Made by a program: the position numbers and the translations under genes. From NCBI RefSeq assembly GCF_937129435.1, contig NZ_CAKZNF010000007.1, positions 1-64,000 of the forward strand: a stretch of 64,000 bases of DNA, read 5' to 3'. Position 1 is the first letter of the stretch; each line of letters starts with the position of its first letter. Below are positions 27,715-36,941 of this stretch, one piece after another. The notes under the pieces are model-generated. The model did no database searches and was not told the origin of the DNA. It saw nothing but the letters and a program-made list of their open reading frames with translations. Source of the DNA: an uncultured Parasphingopyxis sp. Its GTDB lineage: Bacteria > Pseudomonadota > Alphaproteobacteria > Sphingomonadales > Sphingomonadaceae.

Positions 27715-28196
27715 TCGTCCTCGGCAGGCTCTGTCGACCCGAGATCGACCGGATTGTCCGGCTGGATCGTCGAAATCGCATGTTTGTAGACGAGCTGCGA
27801 CTGGCCGTCGCGGTTGAGCAGAAGGCAGAACAGGTCATAAGCCGCCACTTCGCCCTGCAGCATCACGCCGTTGACGAGGAACATCGTAACAGGATCCTCC
27901 TCGCGCTTCACAGCATTGAGAAAGATCTCCTGCAACAGGCTGGGCTTCTTGTTGTTTTTGATGCCGTCGGCGATCTCCGACATGTCGAGCGGCCCGCCTG
28001 GCATCACCGTCGAGATGGCGTGCTTGTAGACGAGCTGCGACTGCCCGTCCCGCCGAAGCAGCACGGAAAAATTGTCGAACCAGGTGATGATACCCTGCAA
28101 TTTCACACCCTTGACGAGAAACATCGTCACCGGGGTCTTGTTCTTTCGCAGCGTGTTGAGAAACAGGTCCTGAAGGATGTTCACTTTGTCAGCCAT
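27711..28196 (-). CDS. hfq: Hfq, tandem-duplicated RNA chaperone
   Basis: Hfq mediates small-RNA/mRNA pairing. This 161-residue product contains two complete Sm/Hfq domains in one chain. Domain 1 (about 5-70) has [27 protein letters not shown] and [11 protein letters not shown]. Domain 2 (about 86-150) has [27 protein letters not shown] and [11 protein letters not shown]. Both keep the proximal-face YKHAIST and the Gln of LLQ. Domain 2 replaces the distal-face Lys of GIKLQG by Met and has an acidic EED where domain 1 has basic rim residues. Three chains would make a six-domain ring. The usual length is 70-100 aa. It is placed between ntrX and hflX. Confidence 0.96.
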   Translation of the reverse strand: MADKVNILQDLFLNTLRKNKTPVTMFLVKGVKLQGIITWFDNFSVLLRRDGQSQLVYKHAISTVMPGGPLDMSEIADGIKNNKKPSLLQEIFLNAVKREEDPVTMFLVNGVMLQGEVAAYDLFCLLLNRDGQSQLVYKHAISTIQPDNPVDLGSTEPAEDE

Positions 28197-28313
28197 TGAA
28201 GCGGCTCCTGTTATTGGCGGGTCGCGGCCCGCGGGGCATCGTTGATCGACGTCTTTCGATCAGGCACATCCGCGCCTGCCCGACAATCTAGGTGCACTGC
28301 AGCGTAAGCGCAA

Positions 28314-29696
28314 TCAGCCGTCGCTTTTCTTGCTTTCGTTCAGTCCGAGCGACTTGAGTTTGCGGTGAAGCGCAGAGCGTTCCATCCCGATAAACGTCGC
28401 AGTGCGCGAGATGTTTCCCGAAAAGCGGCGAATCTGCACACGCAGATATTCGCGTTCGAACGTCTCGCGTGCCTCGCGCAGCGGCGTGCCCATGATCTGG
28501 GCCGCATTGGCATTGCTCGCCATGGGTACCTGATCGTCGACGATCTCGGGTGGCAGCATATCGACATCGATCCGTGCGATCCTATCGCCCGGCGCGAGGA
28601 TGATCGTCCGCTCGACGATATTGCGGAGCTGGCGGACGTTGCCCGGCCATTCATAGGCCTGCATGGCGGCGATGGCCTCGTCCGAAATTTCCGGATTCGG
28701 CACCCGCCTTTCCGACGCATAGCGCGCGGCGAAATGTTCGATTAGCGCCGGAATATCCTCACGCCGCTCCGCCAGCGGCGGGAGATGTACCGGCACGACA
28801 TTCAGCCGGTAGAACAGGTCTTCGCGAAACCTGCCTTCGGCGATCTCTTGCTCCAGATCCTTGGCGGTGGCCGACACGACACGCACATCGACATTCACCA
28901 TCCGCTGGCCGCCGACCCGGGTAAAGCGCTGATCGGTCAAGACACGGAGCACGCGCGCCTGCGTCGTGAGCGGCATGTCACCGATCTCGTCGAGAAACAG
29001 CGTGCCGCCATGTGCCTGTTCGAGAAGGCCGGGACGCGGCCCCGATTCGTCTTCGGCGCCGAACAGTTCCTCTTCCATCCGCTCGGGCGTCATGCGCGCC
29101 GCGCTGACGACGATAAACGGCGCGTCGGCGCGCGAGCTCCAGCTGTGGAGCAATCGCGCGGCGACTTCCTTGCCGACGCCCGCGGGCCCGGTGATCAGCA
29201 CGCGGCTACCTGTCCCGGCGACGCGCTTCAATGTCGCTCGCACGCCGTTGATCGCACTCGAATTACCGTTGAGTTCGTCTTCCTGCCCGACGCGCGCTTT
29301 CAACGCCTCATTCTCGCGCCGAAGCCGATCGGTTTCGGTGGCGCGCGACACGAGATGCAGCAGCCGCGCCGCCTCGAACGGCTTTTCGATGAAATCGACG
29401 GCGCCGCGCCGGATCGCGGCAACGGCGGTGTCGATATTGCCGTGGCCCGAGATCATCAGGACCGGCAGGGTCGGATCGCGCCGCTTGATCTCGTCGAGCA
29501 GGTCGAGACCGTCGAGCTTCGATCCCTGCAGCCACACATCGAGCAGGACGAGCGAGGGACGGCGGTCGTCCATCGCCGCCAGCGCTTCGTCGCTGTTCGT
29601 CGCGGTGCGCGCCTCATAGCCTTCGTCTTCGAGCACGCCGGCCACAAGCTCGCAAATGTCGCGTTCGTCGTCGACGACGAGGATTTCGAGCGCCAT
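28314..29696 (-). CDS. ntrX: NtrX-type response regulator lacking the GAFTGA loop
   Basis: Response regulator paired with NtrY. The receiver domain (1-120) has the acidic pocket VVDDE and phospho-acceptor Asp53 in LVLLDVWLQG. The AAA+ domain has Walker A at 170-176 (GPAGVGKE) and Walker B in GGTLFLDEIGD (230-240). A C-terminal Fis-type helix-turn-helix follows (FSGNISRTATFIGMERSAL). Between ELFG (210-213) and LLEQAHGG (224-231), where sigma-54 activators carry GAFTGA, only about ten residues remain and the motif is gone. So activation of sigma-54 promoters is unlikely. It starts two bases after the ntrY stop. Confidence 0.93.
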   Translation of the reverse strand: MALEILVVDDERDICELVAGVLEDEGYEARTATNSDEALAAMDDRRPSLVLLDVWLQGSKLDGLDLLDEIKRRDPTLPVLMISGHGNIDTAVAAIRRGAVDFIEKPFEAARLLHLVSRATETDRLRRENEALKARVGQEDELNGNSSAINGVRATLKRVAGTGSRVLITGPAGVGKEVAARLLHSWSSRADAPFIVVSAARMTPERMEEELFGAEDESGPRPGLLEQAHGGTLFLDEIGDMPLTTQARVLRVLTDQRFTRVGGQRMVNVDVRVVSATAKDLEQEIAEGRFREDLFYRLNVVPVHLPPLAERREDIPALIEHFAARYASERRVPNPEISDEAIAAMQAYEWPGNVRQLRNIVERTIILAPGDRIARIDVDMLPPEIVDDQVPMASNANAAQIMGTPLREARETFEREYLRVQIRRFSGNISRTATFIGMERSALHRKLKSLGLNESKKSDG

Positions 29697-29698
29697 GA

Positions 29699-31966
29699 TC
29701 AGTCTTCCTCTTTGGGTTTACGGGTCAGGCGGGAGAGATTCGTATCGTCCTCCCCTTCCCCGCCATCGCCCCCCGTCAGCGGTGCGAGCGTCGCGAGATC
29801 GAGCATGATGCGTACACGCGCGCCGCCGCCCGGACGATCGGTGAAGGCGATCGTGCCGAAATGCTCCTCGACGATCTTCTTGACGATCGCCAAACCCAGC
29901 CCCGTGCCACTTTCGCGCGTCGTCATATAGGGTTCGGTCAGACGCTCGCGCTCGGCGGGAAGGCCGATGCCATTGTCCGCCACTTCGATACACAATCGAT
30001 GATCGTCCGCTTCGGCCGTCAGCGTAATCGTGCCACCCGACTCCCCTTCCCCATATTTCTGCTCGACCGCCTCGACGGCGTTCTTGACGACATTGGTCAG
30101 CGCCTGACCAAGCTGGCGGCGGTCGCAGACGAGTGAGGGCAGATCCTCCGGCGCATCGAGCGTGAAGTCGATCTCCGGATGCGCGACCTCGTGAAGGAAC
30201 AGCGCCTGCCGTGCGAGATCGAGCACCGACTCCTCCCGGAACACGGGCTTGGGCATCCGTGCGAAGGACGAAAATTCGTCGACCATGCGCCGAAGATCGC
30301 CGACCTGGCGGACGATCGTCCCGGTCAGTTTCTCGAAGACGCCTGCCGCCTCGGCATCCTCATGCTGGCCGAACCGCCGCTGCAGGCGTTCGGCGGCGAG
30401 CTGGATCGGCGTCAGCGGGTTCTTGATCTCATGCGCGATACGGCGCGCGACATCCGACCAGGCGGCACGGCGCTGGTCGAGAAGCTGCTGCGTGATGTCG
30501 TCGAATGTCAGCACATGGCCGCCCTGATCTGCGACCACGCGCACCGCGAGCGTCCGCGGCTCGCCGTCGACGGCAAGCTGTATGATCTGCTGGCCGGCAC
30601 CCGCATCGAGAAGCTTGTCGAGTTCGGGCGCGACATCGGCCAGCGCCGCGTTCATCAACTCCTCCTCCCTCGCACGGAGTTTCTCCGCCGCCGAGCTGTT
30701 GACGAGACGGATCCGGCGTCCACCATCGACCGAGACGACGCCTGCACTGACACTGGAGAGAACCGCCTCGGTAAAGGCGCGGCGGCTGTCGAGCTGGTCG
30801 TTTGCGGTGACCAGTTCCGCCGTCTGGCCCTCCAGCGTCCCCGTCATGCTGTTGAACGCCGTGGCGAGCGTGCCGATCTCGTCCTGCCGGGCAACCTCGG
30901 GGACGCGGGTCGTGAGGTCGCCGCCCGCAACCTTGCGCGCGGCTTCGACGAGCGCGCTTACGGGCCGCACGAGGCGATCCGCGACATTTAGCGCGATCCA
31001 GATGGCCGCGGCAACGATCAGCAAGGAAATGACGAGCAAGGCCGCGTTGAACCGCAATTGCATGGCGCGGCCTTGATCGATCAGCTGGTCGTAATCGCTC
31101 AGAATCGCCTGGGCGCGTTCGGTCTGCAACTGCATCTGCGGGTCAGAAGCACGCGAGGCATAAATCAGATATTCTGGGTTTCCGCCGAACTGGGCGATTG
31201 CTTCAAAGCGGTTGCCCGCATCATTGTGCGCCGACTCGCTTTCGGCATCGACCAATCCGATGAGCGCCGCGGTAAGGCGCGGTTCAAGCGATGCTTCGTC
31301 GGGATTGACAAGAGCAACGGTCTGGATCGCTCCGTCTTCATCAACGGTGAAGATCGTGGCGTCGGACAGTTCCCGTGCATAAACTTGGAACGCGAAATTG
31401 TCTTGGAATTCAGGGCTCTCAAATGAAAGTCTTTCGGCCAATGGAGCCAAGTCCATACCCATTGTGACGGTCTCGGCCTCCACCTCCTCCAGGCTCTCGA
31501 TGTAGAAATCCTGGGCGAGGCTGCCGGCATTTTCCAGCGTGTCGCGCGCGCGTTCGGAAAACCAGAATTCGACGCCGTACTGGAAGAGGATCGAGGCGAA
31601 GATCACGACCAGAAGCGTGGGCACGGCGGCAATCGCCGAAAAGAGCGCGACGAGGCGCACATGAAGCCGCCCCTTGCCGCCGATCGGCGATCGCGCCGCC
31701 CTTCCCTGCGCGATGCGCCGCGCGATCAGCACCATCAGCAACATGGCCGGAACGAGGATCGCAACGAGCAGCGCCGCCGTAAGGAACGGCGTCAGCAAGA
31801 CGTCGGTCGAGCCTTGTCCGGTCAGGATGAAATAGGCGGCAACGCAAATGCCGATCAGGATCGCGGACGTCGCAACCTCGATCGACGGAATAAACCATGG
31901 CCGCGCGCGCAAGCTGGCGAAAACGCCCTCTTCCTCAGCATCGATCTGCGTCGCCTCGCTCGCCAT
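29699..31966 (-). CDS. ntrY: NtrY-type membrane sensor histidine kinase
   Basis: Sensor kinase for nitrogen or redox control, partner of NtrX. The N-terminus has several membrane helices (within about 25-130), then an extracytoplasmic region. A further membrane helix near 330 leads to a HAMP domain (RLVRPVSALVEAARKVAGGD) and a PAS-like region. The dimerisation domain has the phospho-His in RIAHEIKNPLTPIQL (about residue 512). The ATPase has NVVKNAVEAVEQ (N box), DNGIGLP (G1) and GTGLGLAIVKKI (G2). ATG 31966 gives 755 aa; a TTG at 32026 is possible but adds an atypical leader. It follows dusB directly, with no ntrBC between. Confidence 0.93.
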   Translation of the reverse strand: MASEATQIDAEEEGVFASLRARPWFIPSIEVATSAILIGICVAAYFILTGQGSTDVLLTPFLTAALLVAILVPAMLLMVLIARRIAQGRAARSPIGGKGRLHVRLVALFSAIAAVPTLLVVIFASILFQYGVEFWFSERARDTLENAGSLAQDFYIESLEEVEAETVTMGMDLAPLAERLSFESPEFQDNFAFQVYARELSDATIFTVDEDGAIQTVALVNPDEASLEPRLTAALIGLVDAESESAHNDAGNRFEAIAQFGGNPEYLIYASRASDPQMQLQTERAQAILSDYDQLIDQGRAMQLRFNAALLVISLLIVAAAIWIALNVADRLVRPVSALVEAARKVAGGDLTTRVPEVARQDEIGTLATAFNSMTGTLEGQTAELVTANDQLDSRRAFTEAVLSSVSAGVVSVDGGRRIRLVNSSAAEKLRAREEELMNAALADVAPELDKLLDAGAGQQIIQLAVDGEPRTLAVRVVADQGGHVLTFDDITQQLLDQRRAAWSDVARRIAHEIKNPLTPIQLAAERLQRRFGQHEDAEAAGVFEKLTGTIVRQVGDLRRMVDEFSSFARMPKPVFREESVLDLARQALFLHEVAHPEIDFTLDAPEDLPSLVCDRRQLGQALTNVVKNAVEAVEQKYGEGESGGTITLTAEADDHRLCIEVADNGIGLPAERERLTEPYMTTRESGTGLGLAIVKKIVEEHFGTIAFTDRPGGGARVRIMLDLATLAPLTGGDGGEGEDDTNLSRLTRKPKEED

Positions 31967-32071
31967 CGTGGCGCGCGTATCACAGAGGCGTTGCGGAGAA
32001 AACACAGTTTCGCTGCAAACGGGCAACAGTGCGGCGCGCTGGACACTCTGTCCGGCGCAAATCCGGCTGCA

Positions 32072-33070
32072 TCAGGCGGCTTCGCGGGTCATCCAGGGGC
32101 CATAGAAATCCGCAAGCATCTGCCGGACAACCGCGGGATCGCCCTCCTGATTGGCCTTGTTGCGGAATTCCGCGGAGCCGTGCAGCCCCTTGGTATACCA
32201 GCCGAGATGCTTGCGCGCGAATTTTACGCCAACGTCCTCGCCATAATGGTCGAGCATCTCGCAATAATGCGCGTCGATGGCCTGATATTGTTCGTCGAGG
32301 CCCGGATCGGGGCGGCGTTCGCCGGTCGCAAACCAGTGCATCATCTGGCTGAGCAGCCATGGTTTGCCATAGGCGCCGCGGCCCACCATCACGCCGTCCG
32401 CACCCGACTGTCGCAACGCCTCTTCGGCATCCTCGATCGAGCAGATATCGCCGTTGACGATGACGGGAATGTCGACCGCTTCCTTGACGCTCGCCACGAA
32501 CGACCAGTCGGCATGGCCCTTGTACATCTGGCAGCGGGTGCGGCCGTGCACCGTCACCATCCGCGCGCCGAGATCCTGCGCGATCCGCGCCAGTTCGGGC
32601 GCGTTGCGGCTGTGATCGTCCCACCCGGTCCGCATCTTCACAGTCACCGGCACATCGACCGCCTTCACGGTCGCATCGATCAGCGCGGCAGCGAGCTTGG
32701 GCTCGCGCATCAGCGCCGATCCGGCGTCGCCATTGACGACCTTGCGGACGGGACAGCCCATATTGATGTCGATGATTGCCGCGCCGCGCTCTTCGTTCAG
32801 CCGCGCGGCTTCCGCCATGACGTCGGGCTCACGGCCGACAAGCTGCATCGAGACCGGATCCTCGATCGGGTCCCATAGCGACTTCTGCACCGCCTGACGC
32901 GTCTCGCGGATCATCGCCTGACTCGCCACCATTTCGGTGACGTTGAGACCCGAGCCATAGCGCCGCACCAGCCGGCGGAACGGCCGGTCGGTGACGCCGG
33001 TCATCGGCGCGAGGATTACCGGGCTGGAAATCGTCACGGGGCCGATCTGGATGGGCGCAAGGCGTGTCAT
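32072..33070 (-). CDS. dusB: tRNA-dihydrouridine synthase (NifR3/DusB type)
   Basis: Flavoenzyme reducing uridines in tRNA D-loops. The 332-residue TIM barrel has LAPMTGVTDRPFRRL, DINMGCPVRKVVNGDAGSAL with the catalytic Cys, VKMRTGWDD, TVHGRTRCQMYKG, and VNGDICSIEDA for FMN binding. ATG 33070 is chosen because the extra 13 residues from the longer frame are not conserved. It is divergent from ispDF, with 64 bases between them, and leads the nifR3-ntr cluster, which classically continues ntrB-ntrC-ntrY-ntrX. Here it is followed by ntrY after about 105 bases. Confidence 0.95.
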   Translation of the reverse strand: MTRLAPIQIGPVTISSPVILAPMTGVTDRPFRRLVRRYGSGLNVTEMVASQAMIRETRQAVQKSLWDPIEDPVSMQLVGREPDVMAEAARLNEERGAAIIDINMGCPVRKVVNGDAGSALMREPKLAAALIDATVKAVDVPVTVKMRTGWDDHSRNAPELARIAQDLGARMVTVHGRTRCQMYKGHADWSFVASVKEAVDIPVIVNGDICSIEDAEEALRQSGADGVMVGRGAYGKPWLLSQMMHWFATGERRPDPGLDEQYQAIDAHYCEMLDHYGEDVGVKFARKHLGWYTKGLHGSAEFRNKANQEGDPAVVRQMLADFYGPWMTREAA

Positions 33071-33134
33071 GATGCGCGCGCATCTAGGGAAAAAGCCGGT
33101 GGCGGGCAAGGTGCGGCTCGGCTAAGCGCATCCC

Positions 33135-34280
33135 ATGTCTGCCGAACAACCTGTGGTGGCCCTTATCGTCGCGGCCGGGTCGGGGAGCCGTGCCGGCGCG
33201 GGCGTTCCCAAACAATATCGCGAGATCGACGGCAAGGCCGTGCTCGCTCATGCCTTCGACGCGCTCGCCGCTCACCCGGCCATCGATCAGGTCCGGGTCG
33301 TCATCGGCGCGGAACAGGAAGACCGTTTTGCAAAAGCCCTGTCCGGGCGCCCCCTCGCCCCGCCCATCACCGGCGGAAATACGCGTCAGCAGTCGGTGCG
33401 GCTCGGGTTGGAGGCGATCGCCGAAAGCGGCGGCGCCGACCTTGTCCTGATCCACGACGCGGCACGCCCGTTCCTGCCTGCAGCCGTGGTCGACCGGCTG
33501 ATCGAAGCCTGTGCGGAAAACGCCGCCGTTATCCCTGCCCTCCCCGTCACCGACAGCCTCGCGCGGTCCGATGGCGGCGGTGCGCGGCGAGAGGATTTCG
33601 TCGCGGTGCAGACGCCGCAAGCCTTTCGCTTCAACGAGATACTGCGTGCGCACCGGTCACCGGATCGGCCGGAGCACGCGACCGACGACGCCGAAATCGT
33701 CCGCGCCGCCGGGATTTCGGTCGCGATCGTCGAAGGCGACCGCTCGCTCGACAAGCTGACGTTCGAGGAGGATTTCGCGGGGCGGGAGGCAATCAGGCCC
33801 GCAACGCGCGTCGGTATGGGCTATGACGTCCACGCTTTCGCGCCGGGCGACAGCCTGTGTCTCGGCGGCATCGAAATCGCCCATGATCGCACGCTGGCCG
33901 GCCATTCGGATGCGGACGTTGCGCTGCATGCGCTGACCGACGCGATTCTCGGTGCGCTCGGTGAAGGCGATATCGGCACACACTTCCCGCCATCCGACCC
34001 TCAATGGCGCGGCGCGCCGTCGCATCGTTTCCTTTCGCACGCGGCATCGCTGGCCGCCGCAGCCGGCTATGCGATCGCTCATTGCGACGTGACAATCATC
34101 TGCGAAGTACCGAAAATCGGCCCGCATCGGGATGCGATGCGGGCGCGGATTGCCGACATATTAAGCATCGATGCGAGCACCGTCAGCGTGAAGGCGACGA
34201 CGACCGAGGGCTTGGGCTTTACGGGGCGGCGCGAAGGCATCGCCGCACAAGCTGTCGCGACCCTGTCGGCGAAGAATTGA
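33135..34280 (+). CDS. ispDF: Bifunctional IspD/IspF
   Basis: Two MEP-pathway enzymes in one chain. The N-terminal cytidylyltransferase (IspD, about 1-220) has VALIVAAGSGSRAGAGVPKQY, GGNTRQQSVRLGLEAI and HDAARPFL. The C-terminal MECDP synthase (IspF, about 225-381) has RVGMGYDVHAFAPGDSLCLG, TLAGHSDADVALHALTDAIL with metal ligands, HFPPSDPQW and KATTTEGLGFTGR. The fusion is common in alphaproteobacteria. The start is at ATG 33135. A divergent promoter with dusB must lie within 33071-33134. Confidence 0.96.
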   Translation: MSAEQPVVALIVAAGSGSRAGAGVPKQYREIDGKAVLAHAFDALAAHPAIDQVRVVIGAEQEDRFAKALSGRPLAPPITGGNTRQQSVRLGLEAIAESGGADLVLIHDAARPFLPAAVVDRLIEACAENAAVIPALPVTDSLARSDGGGARREDFVAVQTPQAFRFNEILRAHRSPDRPEHATDDAEIVRAAGISVAIVEGDRSLDKLTFEEDFAGREAIRPATRVGMGYDVHAFAPGDSLCLGGIEIAHDRTLAGHSDADVALHALTDAILGALGEGDIGTHFPPSDPQWRGAPSHRFLSHAASLAAAAGYAIAHCDVTIICEVPKIGPHRDAMRARIADILSIDASTVSVKATTTEGLGFTGRREGIAAQAVATLSAKN

Positions 34281-34317
34281 CGGAAGCGCACTGGCCAATC
34301 GGATACAGGCCGGGCAA

Positions 34318-34860
34318 ATGGCGGCGATGAGCGATATTGAAACCTTGCTTCCGGCCAAGATCGTCGCGACCGCGCGGCGCGTCATCGAAGCCAATCGCAA
34401 GGCCGGGCTTCGCATTGCGGCGGCCGAAAGCTGCACCGGCGGGCTGGTCGGTGCGGCGTTGACGGAAATTCCTGGATCATCCGATGTTTTCGAGACCAGC
34501 TTCATCACTTATTCTAACGACGCCAAGCGTGACATTCTCGGCGTCCACCAGGATCTGCTCGCGACATTCGGTGCGGTCTCGCCTGCCGTTGCCTGGGCGA
34601 TGGCGGTCGGAGCGCTCGAACACAGCGGGGCAGATGTCGCGGTGTCGATCACGGGCGTCGCCGGGCCCGGCGGCGGCAGCGAAAAGAAGCCCGTCGGAAC
34701 GGTCGTCTTTTCAAAAGCGCGGCGCGGCGACGATCCCGAAAACGTCGTCGCCGATCAGAAGCAATTTGCCGACAATGGCCGCGGCGGCGTGCGCGCTCAG
34801 GCGACGCTTTGGGCGCTCGAATTGCTGATGCCCGACGCGCGCGTCGATGAATTGCCGTAG
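34318..34860 (+). CDS. pncC: CinA C-terminal family nicotinamide-nucleotide amidase
   Basis: PncC deamidates NMN to nicotinic-acid mononucleotide in NAD recycling. The 180-residue protein is a stand-alone CinA C-terminal domain. It shows AAESCTGGLVGAALTEIPG, FITYSNDAKRDILGV, TFGAVSPAVAWAMA and SITGVAGPGGGSEKKPVGTV, all characteristic. ATG 34318 or ATG 34327 may be the start. Its last 64 bases overlap the 3' end of the convergent Coq10/RatA gene, so the two C-termini are encoded on opposite strands of the same DNA. Confidence 0.93.
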   Translation: MAAMSDIETLLPAKIVATARRVIEANRKAGLRIAAAESCTGGLVGAALTEIPGSSDVFETSFITYSNDAKRDILGVHQDLLATFGAVSPAVAWAMAVGALEHSGADVAVSITGVAGPGGGSEKKPVGTVVFSKARRGDDPENVVADQKQFADNGRGGVRAQATLWALELLMPDARVDELP

Positions 34861-35279
34861 AGTTCATTGGCGCGCGCTTCGAAGGCGCTTGTCATCTTGC
34901 GAAGCGCCTTGTCGAAAAACTGGCCCGCGAGCGATTCGAACACCCGGTTCTTGAACGCGAAATCGACGGTGAAGCCCAGCTCGCAGCCCGTTTCGGTCGG
35001 CGTGAACACCCACTCGTTATGCAGGAATTTGAGCGGGCCATCGATATAGTCGACCGCGATCCGTTCGGGCCGCGCTTTCTGGACCTTCGACGTGAAGGTC
35101 TCGCGCAGCGATTTGAATCCGACGATCATGTCAGCAAGCATTTCGGTCTCGCTGTCGCTGCGAATGCGCGTCGCGACCACCCAGGGCAGGAATTCGGGAT
35201 AGCGCCCGACATCGGCGACGAGGCCGAACATCTGCTCGGCCGTATAGGGCAGCTTTCGCGTTTCGCTGTGTCGCGGCAT
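34797..35279 (-). CDS. Coq10/RatA-family START-like protein
   Basis: SRPBCC (START-like) lipid-binding protein, 160 aa. The family is represented by yeast Coq10, which binds ubiquinone, and by the protein called RatA. Characteristic sequence: RKLPYTAEQMFGLVADVGRYPEFLPWV split as YTAEQMFGLVADV and YPEFLPW, then SLRETFTSKV and the C-terminal helix LAGQFFDKALRKMTSAFEARA. The last 15 residues are Ser/Ala-rich and come from the region overlapping pncC, so they are probably not conserved. It lies three bases after lipA, with which it is probably co-transcribed. A ubiquinone-chaperone role is more likely here than a toxin role. Confidence 0.9.
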   Translation of the reverse strand: MPRHSETRKLPYTAEQMFGLVADVGRYPEFLPWVVATRIRSDSETEMLADMIVGFKSLRETFTSKVQKARPERIAVDYIDGPLKFLHNEWVFTPTETGCELGFTVDFAFKNRVFESLAGQFFDKALRKMTSAFEARANELYGNSSTRASGISNSSAQSVA

Positions 35280-35281
35280 CG

Positions 35282-36214
35282 TCAGGCCCGGGCGAGCCTT
35301 TCTTCGCGCGCCGCGCGGAGCCGTTCGAAATCGTCACCGGCATGGTAGCTCGATCGGGTCAGCGGGCTCGACGCAACCAGCAGAAAGCCCTTGGCGCGGG
35401 CAATGCCGGCATAGGCGTCGAACGCCTGCGGGCTCACGAAATCGGCAACCTTGGCGTGCTTCGGCGTCGGCTGGAGATACTGGCCCATGGTCAGGAAATC
35501 GATATCGGCCGAGCGCATGTCGTCCATCACCTGATGGACCTCCATCCGCTCCTCGCCAAGGCCGAGCATGATACCGGACTTGGTGAAGATCGACGGGTCG
35601 TGCGCCTTTACGTCCTCGAGCAGCCTGAGCGAGGCATAGTAGCGCGCGCCGGGCCGAATCGTCGGATAAAGCCGCGGCACGGTTTCGAGATTGTGGTTGT
35701 AGACGTCGGGCCGGGCCTCGACGATGCTCTCGACCGCCGCCCGCGCCTTGTTGCGGAAATCGGGCGTCAGGATTTCGATCGTCGTGTCGGGGGTTGTCGA
35801 ACGCAACGCCTCGATCACCTTCACGAACTGCGATGCGCCGCCATCGGGCAGGTCGTCGCGATCGACCGAGGTGACGACGATATGCTCAAGGCCGAGTTTC
35901 GCCGCCGCATCGGCGACATGCTGCGGCTCGCTGGCATCGACGGTGCGCGGCATCCCGGTCTTCACATTGCAAAAGGCGCAGGCCCGCGTGCAGACATCGC
36001 CGAGGATCATCACCGTCGCATGCTTTTTCGACCAGCATTCGCCGATATTCGGGCAGGCGGCCTCCTCGCACACGGTATTGAGGCTCAACTCGCGCATCAG
36101 CTTGCGCGTCTCGCTGAACGTCTGGCCCACCGGCGCCTTGACGCGCAGCCAATCGGGCTTGCGGGTGCGGCGCGCCGGCGGCATGGACGGGTCGGCAACG
36201 GGCAGTTCGGTCAT
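35282..36214 (-). CDS. lipA: Lipoyl synthase
   Basis: Radical-SAM enzyme that inserts sulfurs into octanoyl groups on lipoyl domains. The auxiliary cluster motif is [12 protein letters not shown] (CX4CX5C), the radical-SAM cluster motif is CTRACAFC (CX3CX2C), and the C-terminal RSSY sequence follows in [14 protein letters not shown]. The 310-residue protein starts at ATG 36214; the longer frame to 36277 adds an unconserved leader. It is transcribed divergently from the carbonic anhydrase gene and followed closely by the Coq10-like gene. Confidence 0.97.
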   Translation of the reverse strand: MTELPVADPSMPPARRTRKPDWLRVKAPVGQTFSETRKLMRELSLNTVCEEAACPNIGECWSKKHATVMILGDVCTRACAFCNVKTGMPRTVDASEPQHVADAAAKLGLEHIVVTSVDRDDLPDGGASQFVKVIEALRSTTPDTTIEILTPDFRNKARAAVESIVEARPDVYNHNLETVPRLYPTIRPGARYYASLRLLEDVKAHDPSIFTKSGIMLGLGEERMEVHQVMDDMRSADIDFLTMGQYLQPTPKHAKVADFVSPQAFDAYAGIARAKGFLLVASSPLTRSSYHAGDDFERLRAAREERLARA

Positions 36215-36279
36215 GCGCGGGAGATAGCGATGCCGAAGCCCTCTTGCTACCCCCGCCATGCTCTGCCAGCAGGACATCC

Positions 36280-36915
36280 ATGACGCTATTCACCGATCTG
36301 ATCGCCGGTTACCGGCGCTTTCGCGACTCTCACTGGCAGCGCGAGCGCGCGCGCTGGTCCGAATTGGCCGAGGGGCAAAGCCCCAAGGTCATGATCATCG
36401 CCTGTTCCGACAGCAGGGTCGATCCGACGCAGATATTCGATGTCTCTCCGGGCGAGATCTTCGTCGTCCGGAATGTGGCCGCGCTTGTGCCGCCCTTCGA
36501 GACGGGCGGGGGGCGCCATGGCGTTTCGGCCGCGCTCGAATTCGCAGTGACCCAGCTCGAGGTCGAGGAAATCGTCGTCATGGGGCACGGCATGTGCGGC
36601 GGCTGCCAGGCCGCGCTGACCGCGAATTTCGCCGATGCGGCGCCGGGCGAAGGCGGCTTCATCGCGCACTGGATCGACCTGCTCGACGAAGCGCGCGAAA
36701 CCGTGATCGCCGAACATGGTTCCAAGGGCGATACCGCCGTCCACGCGATGGAGCATGAGGCGATCAAGGTCAGCCTCGCCAACCTGCGCAGCTTTCCTTT
36801 CGTGACCGATCGGGAGGCCGACGGACGGCTCAAACTGCACGGCGCCTGGTTCGCGATTTCCAGCGGGATGCTGCACACGCTCGACGAAGAGACAGGCGCC
36901 TTCTCGCCTGCCTGA
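36280..36915 (+). CDS. Beta-carbonic anhydrase
   Basis: Zinc enzyme interconverting CO2 and bicarbonate. The 211-residue protein has zinc ligands in [11 protein letters not shown] (Cys and the Asp-Arg dyad) and [14 protein letters not shown] (His and Cys), plus the [10 protein letters not shown] stretch. ATG 36280 is preceded by CAGGACATCC and gives [15 protein letters not shown], the typical N-terminus; a start at 36244 would overlap the divergent lipA promoter. No neighbour suggests a specialised use. Confidence 0.94.
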   Translation: MTLFTDLIAGYRRFRDSHWQRERARWSELAEGQSPKVMIIACSDSRVDPTQIFDVSPGEIFVVRNVAALVPPFETGGGRHGVSAALEFAVTQLEVEEIVVMGHGMCGGCQAALTANFADAAPGEGGFIAHWIDLLDEARETVIAEHGSKGDTAVHAMEHEAIKVSLANLRSFPFVTDREADGRLKLHGAWFAISSGMLHTLDEETGAFSPA

Positions 36916-36941
36916 CGGGACGGACGATTTTTCGATTGCGC

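Noticed and set aside
34797..35279. RatA toxin of a toxin-antitoxin pair
   Set aside because: No antitoxin gene is adjacent, and the neighbour is lipA. A Coq10-type lipid-binding role is more consistent.
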